Shown: one piece after another, positions 1-5,454 of the stretch
Position numbering within the stretch: the stretch's first letter is position 1
Layout of the letters: each line of letters starts with the position of its first letter
NCBI GenBank assembly: GCA_002316385.1
Contig: DCDL01000003.1
Location: 1-14,928, forward strand
Direction of reading: 5' to 3'
Origin: Clostridium sp. UBA1056
GTDB lineage: Bacteria > Bacillota > Clostridia > Clostridiales > Clostridiaceae
DNA: 14,928 bases
The notes under the pieces: generated by a model
Databases searched by the model: none
What the model saw: the letters and a program-made list of their open reading frames with translations, nothing else
What the model was told of the DNA's origin: nothing
Position numbers and translations under genes: made by a program

Positions 1-21
1 CGATCCCCCGGTGAGCCACCA
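1..21 (+). tRNA. 3' end of a tRNA gene cut by the window edge
   Basis: The first bases fit tRNA positions 56-76. C1 to C5 complete a T-loop, CCCCG is the 3' side of the T-stem, GTGAGCC is the 3' side of the acceptor stem, A18 is the discriminator and 19-21 is encoded CCA. The 5' acceptor strand would be GGCTCAC or a wobble variant. The anticodon lies outside the window, so the amino acid cannot be assigned. tRNA-Phe, whose acceptor often ends GAGCC-ACCA in Firmicutes, is one possibility only. Confidence 0.8.
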
Positions 22-38
22 ATATGATAAATTAATAT

Positions 39-105
39 ACTGAATTAGATATGGGCTAAGTTAGATAAGCACAGATATTGTTATTCAGTTATTTTTATGT
101 ATAAA
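39..105 (+). promoter_or_regulatory. Possible terminator/promoter region ahead of the tRNA-Gly-Gly-His group
   Basis: A 7-bp inverted repeat, ACTGAAT (39-45) and ATTCAGT (83-89), is followed by TATTTTT and could end the upstream tRNA transcript, although its loop is long. A weak promoter, TTGTTA (78-83), 16 bp, TATAAA (100-105), overlaps its 3' arm and would start transcription about 10 bases before the first tRNA-Gly. Both readings are tentative. Read-through from the upstream tRNA is equally possible. Confidence 0.3.
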
Positions 106-122
106 AAGAAGTTTTTAATTAT

Positions 123-197
123 GCGGGAGTGGCTCAGTGGTAGAGCGTCACCTTGCCAAGGTGAACGTCGCGAGTTCGAATCTCGTCTTCCGCTCCA
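123..197 (+). tRNA. tRNA-Gly (anticodon GCC)
   Basis: This is a complete cloverleaf. The acceptor GCGGGAG pairs with CTTCCGC with one G-T wobble, the D-arm is GCTCAGTGGTAGAGC, and the anticodon stem CACCT/AGGTG frames the loop TTGCCAA with anticodon GCC. The T-arm is CGAGTTCGAATCTCG. T73 is followed by encoded CCA. It reads GGC and GGT codons. It lies 4 bases before a second tRNA-Gly and is probably processed from a common precursor. Confidence 0.97.
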
Positions 198-201
198 ATA
201 C

Positions 202-275
202 GCGGGTGTAACTCAATGGTAGAGTGCTAGCCTTCCAAGCTAGTTACGAGGGTTCGATTCCCTTCACCCGCTCCA
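202..275 (+). tRNA. tRNA-Gly (anticodon TCC)
   Basis: The acceptor GCGGGTG pairs perfectly with CACCCGC. The anticodon stem CTAGC/GCTAG encloses CTTCCAA, giving anticodon TCC. The T-arm is GAGGGTTCGATTCCCTT, followed by T73 and encoded CCA. It reads GGA and GGG codons, so with the preceding gene all glycine codons are covered. GGA is common in the genes of this window. Confidence 0.97.
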
Positions 276-280
276 AATAT

Positions 281-357
281 GGTGGACGTAGTTCAGTTGG
301 TAGAGCGCCAGATTGTGGTTCTGGTTGTCGTGGGTTCGAGTCCCATCGTCCACCCCA
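281..357 (+). tRNA. tRNA-His (anticodon GTG)
   Basis: The acceptor GTGGACG (282-288) pairs with CGTCCAC (347-353). G281 is the encoded extra G-1 that marks histidine tRNAs and faces C73 at 354. The anticodon stem CCAGA/TCTGG encloses TTGTGGT with anticodon GTG. CCA is encoded at 355-357. It is the last tRNA of the group, and a terminator follows 15 bases later. Confidence 0.97.
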
Positions 358-371
358 GAAAATATAGATAG

Positions 372-406
372 AAAAACCTTCTGTTTGTGAAAACGGGAGG
401 TTTTTT
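372..406 (+). terminator. Rho-independent terminator of the tRNA transcript
   Basis: AAAAACCTTC (372-381) pairs with GGAGGTTTTT (396-405) through one T-G wobble, forming a 10-bp stem. The run of six T residues starts inside the stem's 3' arm. It lies just after tRNA-His, so it closes the tRNA operon. Confidence 0.85.
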
Positions 407-735
407 ATGATATAATAAAATATTATGGTTATGATATTTTATTATATATTTATTGGAAAGAAGAATTTATATGAAAATATTTAATAAAACAAGACAAAAA
501 ATCAAATGGTAGGTCTATTATAAATAATCTGATCATTACATACTACTTTTTATATTAAATTTATTTCAATGTAGTATAACTAAATAAAGTTGTGGATAAA
601 AGCTTATAAATTTATATAAGCAATAGCATATTAGAATTATAAGTGGATAAATTTTAAAGAGGGTTACTCATATGTGGATAAATATTATTAAATAAAAGCG
701 TATCATAAGCTTTAGATAAGTATGGAGGATAAACG
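407..735. other. 329-bp AT-rich stretch without a convincing gene, upstream of sfsA
   Basis: No reading frame here looks like a protein. A 13-codon ATG frame at 471-512 is cationic and too short to call. The notable content is three DnaA-box-like sequences between 591 and 681, listed separately. The sfsA promoter must lie here, but no hexamer pair is clearly better than chance in such AT-rich sequence. TTGTGG at 590-595 followed by TATATA at 613-618 is one weak option and would overlap the first DnaA box. Confidence 0.6.
591..681 (-). promoter_or_regulatory. Group of three DnaA-box-like 9-mers
   Basis: TGTGGATAA occurs exactly at 591-599 and 673-681. AGTGGATAA, with one mismatch, occurs at 642-650. 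The reverse complement of the exact copies is TTATCCACA, the canonical DnaA box. All three have the same orientation, at spacings of 51 and 31 bp, close to 5 and 3 helical turns, so they would lie on one face of the DNA. DnaA binding is inferred from the sequence only. No dnaA, dnaN or rpmH gene is nearby, so this is not an obvious chromosomal origin. Confidence 0.5.
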
Positions 736-1434
736 ATGATATTTGATAAAGAAACTAAAGTTGTCGAATTCGTGAGAAGGCCTAATAGGTTTCAGGGATA
801 TGTGATTATAGATGGTAAAGAAGAATTAGTTCATGTACCTAATACAGGAAGATGTAGAGAGATTCTGATTCCTGGGTGTAGGGTTTTAATAAGAGCGGAG
901 AATGGAGTTAATAGAAAGACTAGATTTAGCTTAATTGGTGGATATAAGAATGGAAAGCTAATAAATATAGATTCTCAAGCTCCAAACAAAATAGTGGAAG
1001 AAGCATTAATAAATAAGAAGATTAATGGCTTAGAAAGCTATACAACTATATGTAGGGAGAAAACCTTTGGTAATAGTAGATTTGATTTTAAGTTAACTAA
1101 TGATAACGGAGAGGAATATTTCTTAGAAGTTAAGGGTGTAACTTTAGAGGAAGATGGACATAGTATGTTTCCAGATGCACCTACAGATAGAGGTCGTAAG
1201 CATCTCTTAGAGTTAATAGAAGTTAAAAACTCGGGTAAAGGTGCAGGAGTCCTATTTTTAATTCAGATGGAGAATATAATTACATTTAGACCTAATGAAA
1301 AAATGGATAAAGCTTTTTCTGATGCTTTGAGATTTGCTAAGAGTAATGGTGTTGATGTATTTGCTTATGAGTGTAATGTGGGTGAGAACTTTATAGAGCT
1401 TAATAATCCTGTAGAAGTATTGTTATCTATTTAA
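736..1434 (+). CDS. sfsA: SfsA family protein (sugar fermentation stimulation protein homologue)
   Basis: This 232-residue protein has the usual length and motifs of the SfsA family. HVPNTGR lies at residues 33-39, SRFDF at 114-118, FLEVKGVTL at 129-137, and FPDAPTDRGRKHLLEL at 145-160. D117, E131 and K133 are spaced like the PD-(D/E)XK nuclease core, which the family is thought to share. The founding E. coli protein was linked to maltose metabolism genes and binds DNA non-specifically, but its biochemical role is not settled, so the name should not be read as a proven sugar function. The ATG start has GGAGG 7 bases upstream. The gene appears monocistronic: the tRNA terminator precedes it, and a hairpin terminator stands about 125 bases after it. 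The DnaA-box group upstream may bear on its regulation. Confidence 0.93.
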   Translation: MIFDKETKVVEFVRRPNRFQGYVIIDGKEELVHVPNTGRCREILIPGCRVLIRAENGVNRKTRFSLIGGYKNGKLINIDSQAPNKIVEEALINKKINGLESYTTICREKTFGNSRFDFKLTNDNGEEYFLEVKGVTLEEDGHSMFPDAPTDRGRKHLLELIEVKNSGKGAGVLFLIQMENIITFRPNEKMDKAFSDALRFAKSNGVDVFAYECNVGENFIELNNPVEVLLSI

Positions 1435-1558
1435 CTCTATAATAGAAGATATTAATACTATTTAAAATTCAAAATCTATAAGTGGCATCAATATGATAAT
1501 ATATTATTGTAATCAGATATTTAAATAATTTCTAAAACATAATATTTTCCTTTTCATT

Positions 1559-1584
1559 GCTCAACGTATATGTTGGGCTCTTTT
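1559..1584 (+). terminator. Hairpin terminator, probably of sfsA
   Basis: GCTCAAC (1559-1565) pairs with GTTGGGC (1572-1578) through one wobble around a 6-base loop. The tail is TCTTTT. It is 125 bases beyond the sfsA stop with no better candidate between, so sfsA would have a long 3' untranslated region. Confidence 0.6.
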
Positions 1585-1642
1585 AAAGATATTTTATTTA
1601 TATAGAAAATTAATTAAAGATTTTGATAAAAGGTGGAACTAT

Positions 1643-1705
1643 ATGTTTTACATGTTTGCTGGAGCCATTGGAGTAGCCCTATTAGCTAAAGATATAAAGA
1701 GATAA
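1643..1705 (+). CDS. Possible tiny hydrophobic protein of 20 residues
   Basis: The predicted product is MFYMFAGAIGVALLAKDIKR. Residues 1-15 form one short hydrophobic, glycine/alanine-rich stretch, and KDIKR is a basic tail. AGGTGG lies 6 bases before the ATG. The frame sits alone between a terminator (1559-1584) and a bidirectional terminator starting 11 bases after its stop, as expected of a monocistronic small gene. It resembles short membrane-active peptides in shape, but I recognise no family. At this length a chance ORF is quite possible. No clear promoter was found in the 50 bases upstream. Confidence 0.4.
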   Translation: MFYMFAGAIGVALLAKDIKR

Positions 1706-1715
1706 ATTAATATTC

Positions 1716-1762
1716 AAAAAAAATAATGTATAGACAACAAAGTTTACCTATACTTATTTTTT
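1716..1762. terminator. Bidirectional terminator between converging transcripts
   Basis: A run of eight A, then TAA, a bulged T and GTATAG (1728-1733), pairs with CTATAC (1748-1753), TTA and a run of six T (1757-1762). The A and T runs on the two sides let it work in both directions. It lies between the plus-strand tiny ORF and the minus-strand gene that ends at 1793. Confidence 0.65.
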
Positions 1763-1792
1763 CATAATACAATTTGTAAAACTATTAGAATA

Positions 1793-2134
1793 CTATTTTA
1801 GTCTAGTTAAATTAATTTTTAATACATTATCAGTATAATTCACATCAACTGAATCTGTCATCATTCCAACTAAGCTCAGCTCAGAAGTAAAGTCATCATC
1901 GCCATTAAGAGCCCAATAATATTCTTCAATATCTTGTCTCCTTGGCATATTTAGTTGATTAATCAAATCTTTAAGAGTTTTTTCACTAATATCAGGATTT
2001 ACACTGGTAAAACTGATATAGGTAATATCACCCTTAGTATTAAAATCTATGTGTAGGTCACTACAGCCAATTCTAACTAAGTAGCTAGTTAGCTCACTAA
2101 GTATTTTTATATTTCTTTGACGTAAGTGTTTCAT
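1793..2134 (-). CDS. Hypothetical 113-residue protein, second gene of the DUF1576 operon
   Basis: I do not recognise this protein. It is 113 residues long, soluble in composition, with no signal peptide, no membrane segment and one cysteine (C24). A basic N-terminus (MKHLRQRNIK) leads into a likely helix-strand-helix arrangement, and an acidic patch (GDDD) lies near residues 78-81. It starts 2 bases after the stop of the DUF1576 gene. Its ribosome binding site AGAAAGGAA lies inside the end of that gene, so the two are almost certainly co-transcribed and probably translationally coupled. This suggests a cytoplasmic partner or regulator of the membrane protein, which is inference from position alone. 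The bidirectional terminator at 1716-1762 ends the operon. Confidence 0.8.
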   Translation of the reverse strand: MKHLRQRNIKILSELTSYLVRIGCSDLHIDFNTKGDITYISFTSVNPDISEKTLKDLINQLNMPRRQDIEEYYWALNGDDDFTSELSLVGMMTDSVDVNYTDNVLKINLTRLK

Positions 2135-2136
2135 AA

Positions 2137-3393
2137 TTAATATTCCTTTCTAAATGCAGAAATTAATGGTAGTAAGAACATACATACAAGGCCTCCAGAG
2201 AAACCATTATTATATAGAATCATTCCACCATGTAAGTATGTAATATTCATTACTAAGCAAGCATGTAAAACTCCTGCAATTACTCCCCATAGCCATCCAA
2301 AAGAACCTGCAATTGGAGCTAATGTTGTACCAAAGAGTAGACTTAGGATAACACTAGGTGAGTTTATTTTCCAAATGTTAAAGAAGGTACATAATATTAT
2401 ACCAAGCATTATAGGAATTATATTTTTTAGATGCTTACCAAAGGCTCCAAACCCAACAATAGTTAATATACCACCTAAAGTAGGACCATTCAAGTCACCA
2501 TTTACTAGAACTACTAAAAACATTGAAAATAGACCTAGGATACCCATATTTATCAAAGTGATACCCTCACCAAAAATAAGATAAAAATCTGTAAGTAATC
2601 TACCAGAGTGTCTCATGATTTTTAAAGTATTCTTAAAGGTATTACCATTATAGTGAAAACCTAAAATTATCATAGTTAAAAAAATTATCGAAAATAATAT
2701 CATAAAAGGAACATTGTTGCCTGTAGACCATATAAGTCTACTTTGAAAGTCAATTCCAAAAGCTCTAAGTAAAGACATTAATATTGTACCAATCAGCCCT
2801 GCAGCTAAACCTACATTATAAAGGCTATATCCTTGGTGTATTCTCATACAAGCAGAAGCTAAAGGTGGAAGCAAAAATCCTATTATAATGCTAACAAGAA
2901 TACCAGTTAGAATAGAGATATAGATGGGAACAGTATTAGCACCTACAAGTTGAATTAGAGCTGGAGATAAAGTGGTTCCAAAAAGGGCAGTAACTATATA
3001 ATTAGAAAAGCTTTCTTTCTGGAATCTAGAATATAACCAAATACCAAATATGATTGGCCAGATATTTAAAATGTTTTTACCGAATAGAGAAAAACCACTT
3101 ACTGTAAATACACCTGCAATTATGGTTCCAGAAGGTTTAACGTTTAAGAAAATTAGCATGGTAATATAGACTATAATTAAAAGTGCACAGTTTATAAAAG
3201 TGGCACCAACACCGCCGATTTCCATGTAATCTGTTATGAGGATATCTGGATTTAAGATTATATTTCTTAAACCTAGTACTATTTCACTTGGTGAATTAAA
3301 AAGAAAAGATACTATTATCAATATTCCACTAAGACATAAGAATAGCTTGTATGGAAGTGGAATTTTAGCGGTAAAGTCTTTTATAATAATCAA
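2137..3393 (-). CDS. DUF1576 family multi-pass membrane protein, probable transporter
   Basis: The protein has about 418 residues and is almost entirely hydrophobic, with roughly ten or more membrane segments, matching the DUF1576 family in length and character. The two halves are related. GFSLFGKNILNIWPIIFGI (residues 100-118) and LFGTTLSPA (137-145) recur as GFGAFGKHLKNIIPIMLGI (314-332) and LFGTTLAPI (353-361). IHQGYSLYNVGLAAGL (185-200) recurs as LHGGMILYNNGFSGGL (387-402). Such an internal duplication is typical of transporters and channels. No substrate can be named. The start is unusual. The first usable codon is TTG at 3391-3393, directly against AAAGGAG with no spacer, and an in-frame stop lies just upstream. 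Initiation at an ATT or ATA codon a few bases on is possible. It is first in an operon with the small gene ending at 1793. Confidence 0.85.
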   Translation of the reverse strand: MIIIKDFTAKIPLPYKLFLCLSGILIIVSFLFNSPSEIVLGLRNIILNPDILITDYMEIGGVGATFINCALLIIVYITMLIFLNVKPSGTIIAGVFTVSGFSLFGKNILNIWPIIFGIWLYSRFQKESFSNYIVTALFGTTLSPALIQLVGANTVPIYISILTGILVSIIIGFLLPPLASACMRIHQGYSLYNVGLAAGLIGTILMSLLRAFGIDFQSRLIWSTGNNVPFMILFSIIFLTMIILGFHYNGNTFKNTLKIMRHSGRLLTDFYLIFGEGITLINMGILGLFSMFLVVLVNGDLNGPTLGGILTIVGFGAFGKHLKNIIPIMLGIILCTFFNIWKINSPSVILSLLFGTTLAPIAGSFGWLWGVIAGVLHACLVMNITYLHGGMILYNNGFSGGLVCMFLLPLISAFRKEY

Positions 3394-3409
3394 CTCCTTT
3401 GAATTTATT

Positions 3410-3470
3410 TACACCTGAAAAATAAAGGTGTATATTTTAAATATACATAAGGCTTTACTTATATATTATA
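3410..3470 (-). promoter_or_regulatory. Operator-like inverted repeats and -10 candidate upstream of the DUF1576 operon
   Basis: Read toward the DUF1576 gene, a TATAAT (3465-3470) is followed by a perfect 17-base palindrome, GTATATTTTAAATATAC (3430-3446). An adjoining hairpin, TACACCT (3410-3416) with AGGTGTA (3426-3432), ends just before the ribosome binding site. No good -35 hexamer accompanies the TATAAT. The palindrome lies where a repressor would act, but no regulator gene is next to it. Confidence 0.4.
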
Positions 3471-3591
3471 TCAATTTTTATTAGCTATAAATATAGTATT
3501 TATATTACAATTATATTAATTATAGGTAGAGGTTTAAGGTATACTTAATATTATTTTATAAATTAGTTTATTTATGTAGATCAAATAATAA

Positions 3592-3597
3592 TACAAT
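3592..3597 (+). promoter_or_regulatory. -10 candidate for the Cys-rich small gene
   Basis: TACAAT lies 28 bases before the ATG at 3625 and would give a leader of about 20 bases. The -35 position holds only A/T-rich sequence without a recognisable hexamer. Confidence 0.3.
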
Positions 3598-3624
3598 ATT
3601 TGAAAATGAAAAGAGGAAATAAAA

Positions 3625-3801
3625 ATGGTAATGGATATAGTAGTTTATAATTGTGAAAAATGTCCTGACTTTAAGCAAAATAAGTGTGATGGAAAAGAAG
3701 TTAACTGTATGTGTAAAAAGTGTCCTAGAAATTTAGGTCAATGCTTAACAGTAAGATATTGTAGAGAGACTGAGTCTGTTTTAGATTGTTTTGATTATTA
3801 A
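3625..3801 (+). CDS. Small cysteine-rich protein of 58 residues, unknown function
   Basis: The frame encodes 58 residues with nine cysteines: C10, C13, C21, C28, C30, C33, C40, C46 and C55. They are arranged as CxxC (10-13), CxCxxC (28-33) and further single residues. There is no signal peptide, so a metal-binding or redox role in the cytoplasm is more likely than disulfide-bonded export. The phrases KKCPRNLGQC and RYCRETES look like conserved family motifs, although I cannot name a family. GAGG lies 8 bases before the ATG. It diverges from the DUF1576 operon and precedes another small Cys-containing frame. Spaced cysteine pairs, a good ribosome binding site and a plausible promoter make it likely to be real. 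Confidence 0.72.
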   Translation: MVMDIVVYNCEKCPDFKQNKCDGKEVNCMCKKCPRNLGQCLTVRYCRETESVLDCFDY

Positions 3802-3862
3802 TTTTAGGGGTAGTAGGTATAAAATAGGGAAGAGTGCAAAAGATATATTATTATGATGTATA

Positions 3863-4063
3863 GTGAGTGTTAAATTAATTGTATTTAATGAGATTAAAAG
3901 TAGAATTGCTCAAAACTGTTCATTCCATAATGAGATATCATATTATCCAGATAAAATACTTATACAGATAGAAAAAAGTTGTAATAATTGCTCTATCTTT
4001 GTAAGATTATGCTGTGATAAAGATGTATCTGATAGGATATATGAAAATATTAGATTAAATTAA
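3863..4063 (+). CDS. Hypothetical 66-residue protein with five cysteines
   Basis: I do not recognise this protein. It has cysteines at 19, 40, 43, 50 and 51, with CNNC at 40-43 and CC at 50-51, in an otherwise mixed sequence with no membrane segment. The reading frame opens with GTG at 3863 after a stop at 3854-3856. There is no good ribosome binding site at the usual distance, since the nearest purine block (AGGGAAGAG) is about 27 bases away. The start is therefore doubtful. It lies 61 bases after the 58-residue Cys-rich gene and may share its transcript. The amino acid mix looks protein-like, but the weak start keeps confidence modest. Confidence 0.5.
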   Translation: MSVKLIVFNEIKSRIAQNCSFHNEISYYPDKILIQIEKSCNNCSIFVRLCCDKDVSDRIYENIRLN

Positions 4064-4134
4064 GGATTATATTCCCAGAATGTTTATAGAAATTTAAATT
4101 GTAATAATATATCCCAATATTTAATCTAATATAG

Positions 4135-4163
4135 TTGAGAAAGCTATAGAAAAATGTTAAAAT
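4135..4163 (+). promoter_or_regulatory. Promoter of the aminotransferase-serA-DUF1015 cluster
   Basis: TTGAGA (4135-4140), a 17-bp spacer and TAAAAT (4158-4163) match the housekeeping sigma consensus well. Transcription would start near 4170, giving a leader of about 58 bases. A dyad AATTGA-TT-TCAATT (4166-4179) lies across the predicted start point and could be an operator. Confidence 0.75.
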
Positions 4164-4227
4164 GTAATTGATTTCAATTCAAATATTGGAAATGATAAAG
4201 TTTACATTTATTTTAGGAGGGTTAATC

Positions 4228-5304
4228 ATGCACAAGAGATTATTTATACCAGGTCCAGTAGATGTGGCACCAGATGTATTAGAAAAAATGGCTACACCTA
4301 TGATAGGACACAGAAGCAAAGAGGCATCAAGAGTACAAAGACAAATTAGTGATTACATGAGAGTTATCTTCAATACAAAGGAAGAAATATTACTTTCAAC
4401 TACTTCTGGTAGTGGACTTATGGAAGGTGCTATACGTTCATGCACAGCTAAAAGAGCTGCAGTTTTTGCTGTAGGTGCTTTTGGTAAGAGATGGTATGAA
4501 ATGGCTGTAGCTAACAATGTACCAGCTGACTTATATGAAGTTGAATGGGGTCAACCAACAACTCCAGAACAAGTAGATGAAGTTTTAGCAACTGGAAAAT
4601 ATGACTTAATAACAGTTACTCACAATGAAACTTCAACTGGTGTTATGAACCCACTAGATGAAATAGCTAAAGTAGTAAAAAAATATCCAGATGTTGTATT
4701 CTGCTTAGATACTGTAAGCTCAGCTGCAGGAACAGAATTAAAAGTAGATGAATGGGGAGTTGACATCTGTATAACATCGACTCAAAAAGCTATAGGACTT
4801 CCTCCAGGAATGTCAATGTGTACTTTCTCTAAGAAAGCTATAGAGAGAGCTAAACAAGTTCCACATAGGGGAATATACTTAGATCTTTTAGGATTATATG
4901 AATACATTCAAAAGAAAGACTATCAATATCCTTCAACACCTTCATTATCTCACATGTTTGCATTAGAATATCAACTTGATAAGATAATAAACAAAGAAGG
5001 TCTTGAAAATAGATATGCAAGACATATAGCAGGTGGAGAAATTGTTAGAGCATGGGCTAGAAAATACTTTGAAATATTACCAGATGAAAGATATATGTCT
5101 AACACTTTAACTAACATAAAGAATACTAGAAATATTGATGTTGCAGCTTTAAATAAAGCTCTAGGAGAAAGAGGATATCAAATTTCTAATGGATATGGAA
5201 AGTTAAAAGACAAGACTTTCAGAATAGCTCATATGGCAGAAACTACTCCAGCAGAAATTGAAGAGTTATTAAAGAACATTAATGAAATATTAGGACTTGA
5301 ATAA
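4228..5304 (+). CDS. Class V aminotransferase (alanine-glyoxylate / phosphoserine type)
   Basis: This PLP enzyme of fold type I, class V, has 358 residues. TSGSGLMEGAIRSC (residues 59-72) is the cofactor phosphate region, D161 in LDTVSSAAG would contact the pyridine nitrogen, and K187 in STQKAIGLPPG is the Schiff-base lysine. R332 in FRIAHMAE probably binds the substrate carboxylate. The family includes alanine-glyoxylate and serine-pyruvate aminotransferases, and broad-specificity members that replace SerC in many archaea and clostridia. Next to serA, transamination of 3-phosphohydroxypyruvate to phosphoserine is the likely job, although SerC itself is a different subgroup. The start is the ATG at 4228 with AGGAGGG 6 bases upstream. 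An in-frame ATG at 4168 lies at the predicted transcription start and is not used. A strong terminator follows. Confidence 0.93.
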   Translation: MHKRLFIPGPVDVAPDVLEKMATPMIGHRSKEASRVQRQISDYMRVIFNTKEEILLSTTSGSGLMEGAIRSCTAKRAAVFAVGAFGKRWYEMAVANNVPADLYEVEWGQPTTPEQVDEVLATGKYDLITVTHNETSTGVMNPLDEIAKVVKKYPDVVFCLDTVSSAAGTELKVDEWGVDICITSTQKAIGLPPGMSMCTFSKKAIERAKQVPHRGIYLDLLGLYEYIQKKDYQYPSTPSLSHMFALEYQLDKIINKEGLENRYARHIAGGEIVRAWARKYFEILPDERYMSNTLTNIKNTRNIDVAALNKALGERGYQISNGYGKLKDKTFRIAHMAETTPAEIEELLKNINEILGLE

Positions 5305-5315
5305 TAAACATAAAC

Positions 5316-5347
5316 AATTAAGAAGGGGTAATTCCCTTCTTAATTTT
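5316..5347 (+). terminator. Terminator or attenuator between the aminotransferase and serA
   Basis: AATTAAGAAGGG (5316-5327) pairs perfectly with CCCTTCTTAATT (5334-5345) across a 6-base loop, with T residues following. It lies inside a functional cluster, so it either separates two transcription units or lowers expression of serA relative to the aminotransferase. Confidence 0.85.
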
Positions 5348-5363
5348 CAATTAATAATATAGA

Positions 5364-5396
5364 TTTAGTAGGTATACGTTTATTACTTATACTAAA
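5364..5396 (+). promoter_or_regulatory. Possible serA promoter with inverted repeat
   Basis: TTAGTA (5365-5370), 17 bp and TATACT (5388-5393) form a weak promoter. The same bases form the perfect inverted repeat TTTAGTA (5364-5370) and TACTAAA (5390-5396), so a dimeric protein could cover both hexamers. It is placed well to restart transcription after the terminator at 5316-5347. Confidence 0.4.
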
Positions 5397-5454
5397 TAAA
5401 GCTAATCATTAGATAATTAATTATAAATTAATTTTATTTTAGGAGGGTATAATC

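Noticed and set aside
471..512. 13-codon ATG frame with a weak purine stretch upstream
   Set aside because: Very short, cationic and not followed by a terminator. No feature separates it from chance.
591..681. Chromosomal replication origin
   Set aside because: DnaA boxes are present, but there is no dnaA, dnaN, rpmH or gyrase gene in the window, and three boxes are few for an origin.
2375..2584. Plus-strand open frame opposite DUF1576, and similar frames opposite serA, DUF1015, tcdA, the methyltransferase and MFS genes
   Set aside because: They are antisense shadows of well-supported genes, with no ribosome binding sites or family features.
4168..4227. Upstream in-frame ATG extending the aminotransferase by 20 residues
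   Set aside because: It lies at the predicted transcription start without a ribosome binding site, while the ATG at 4228 has AGGAGGG at ideal distance and begins the normal family N-terminus.
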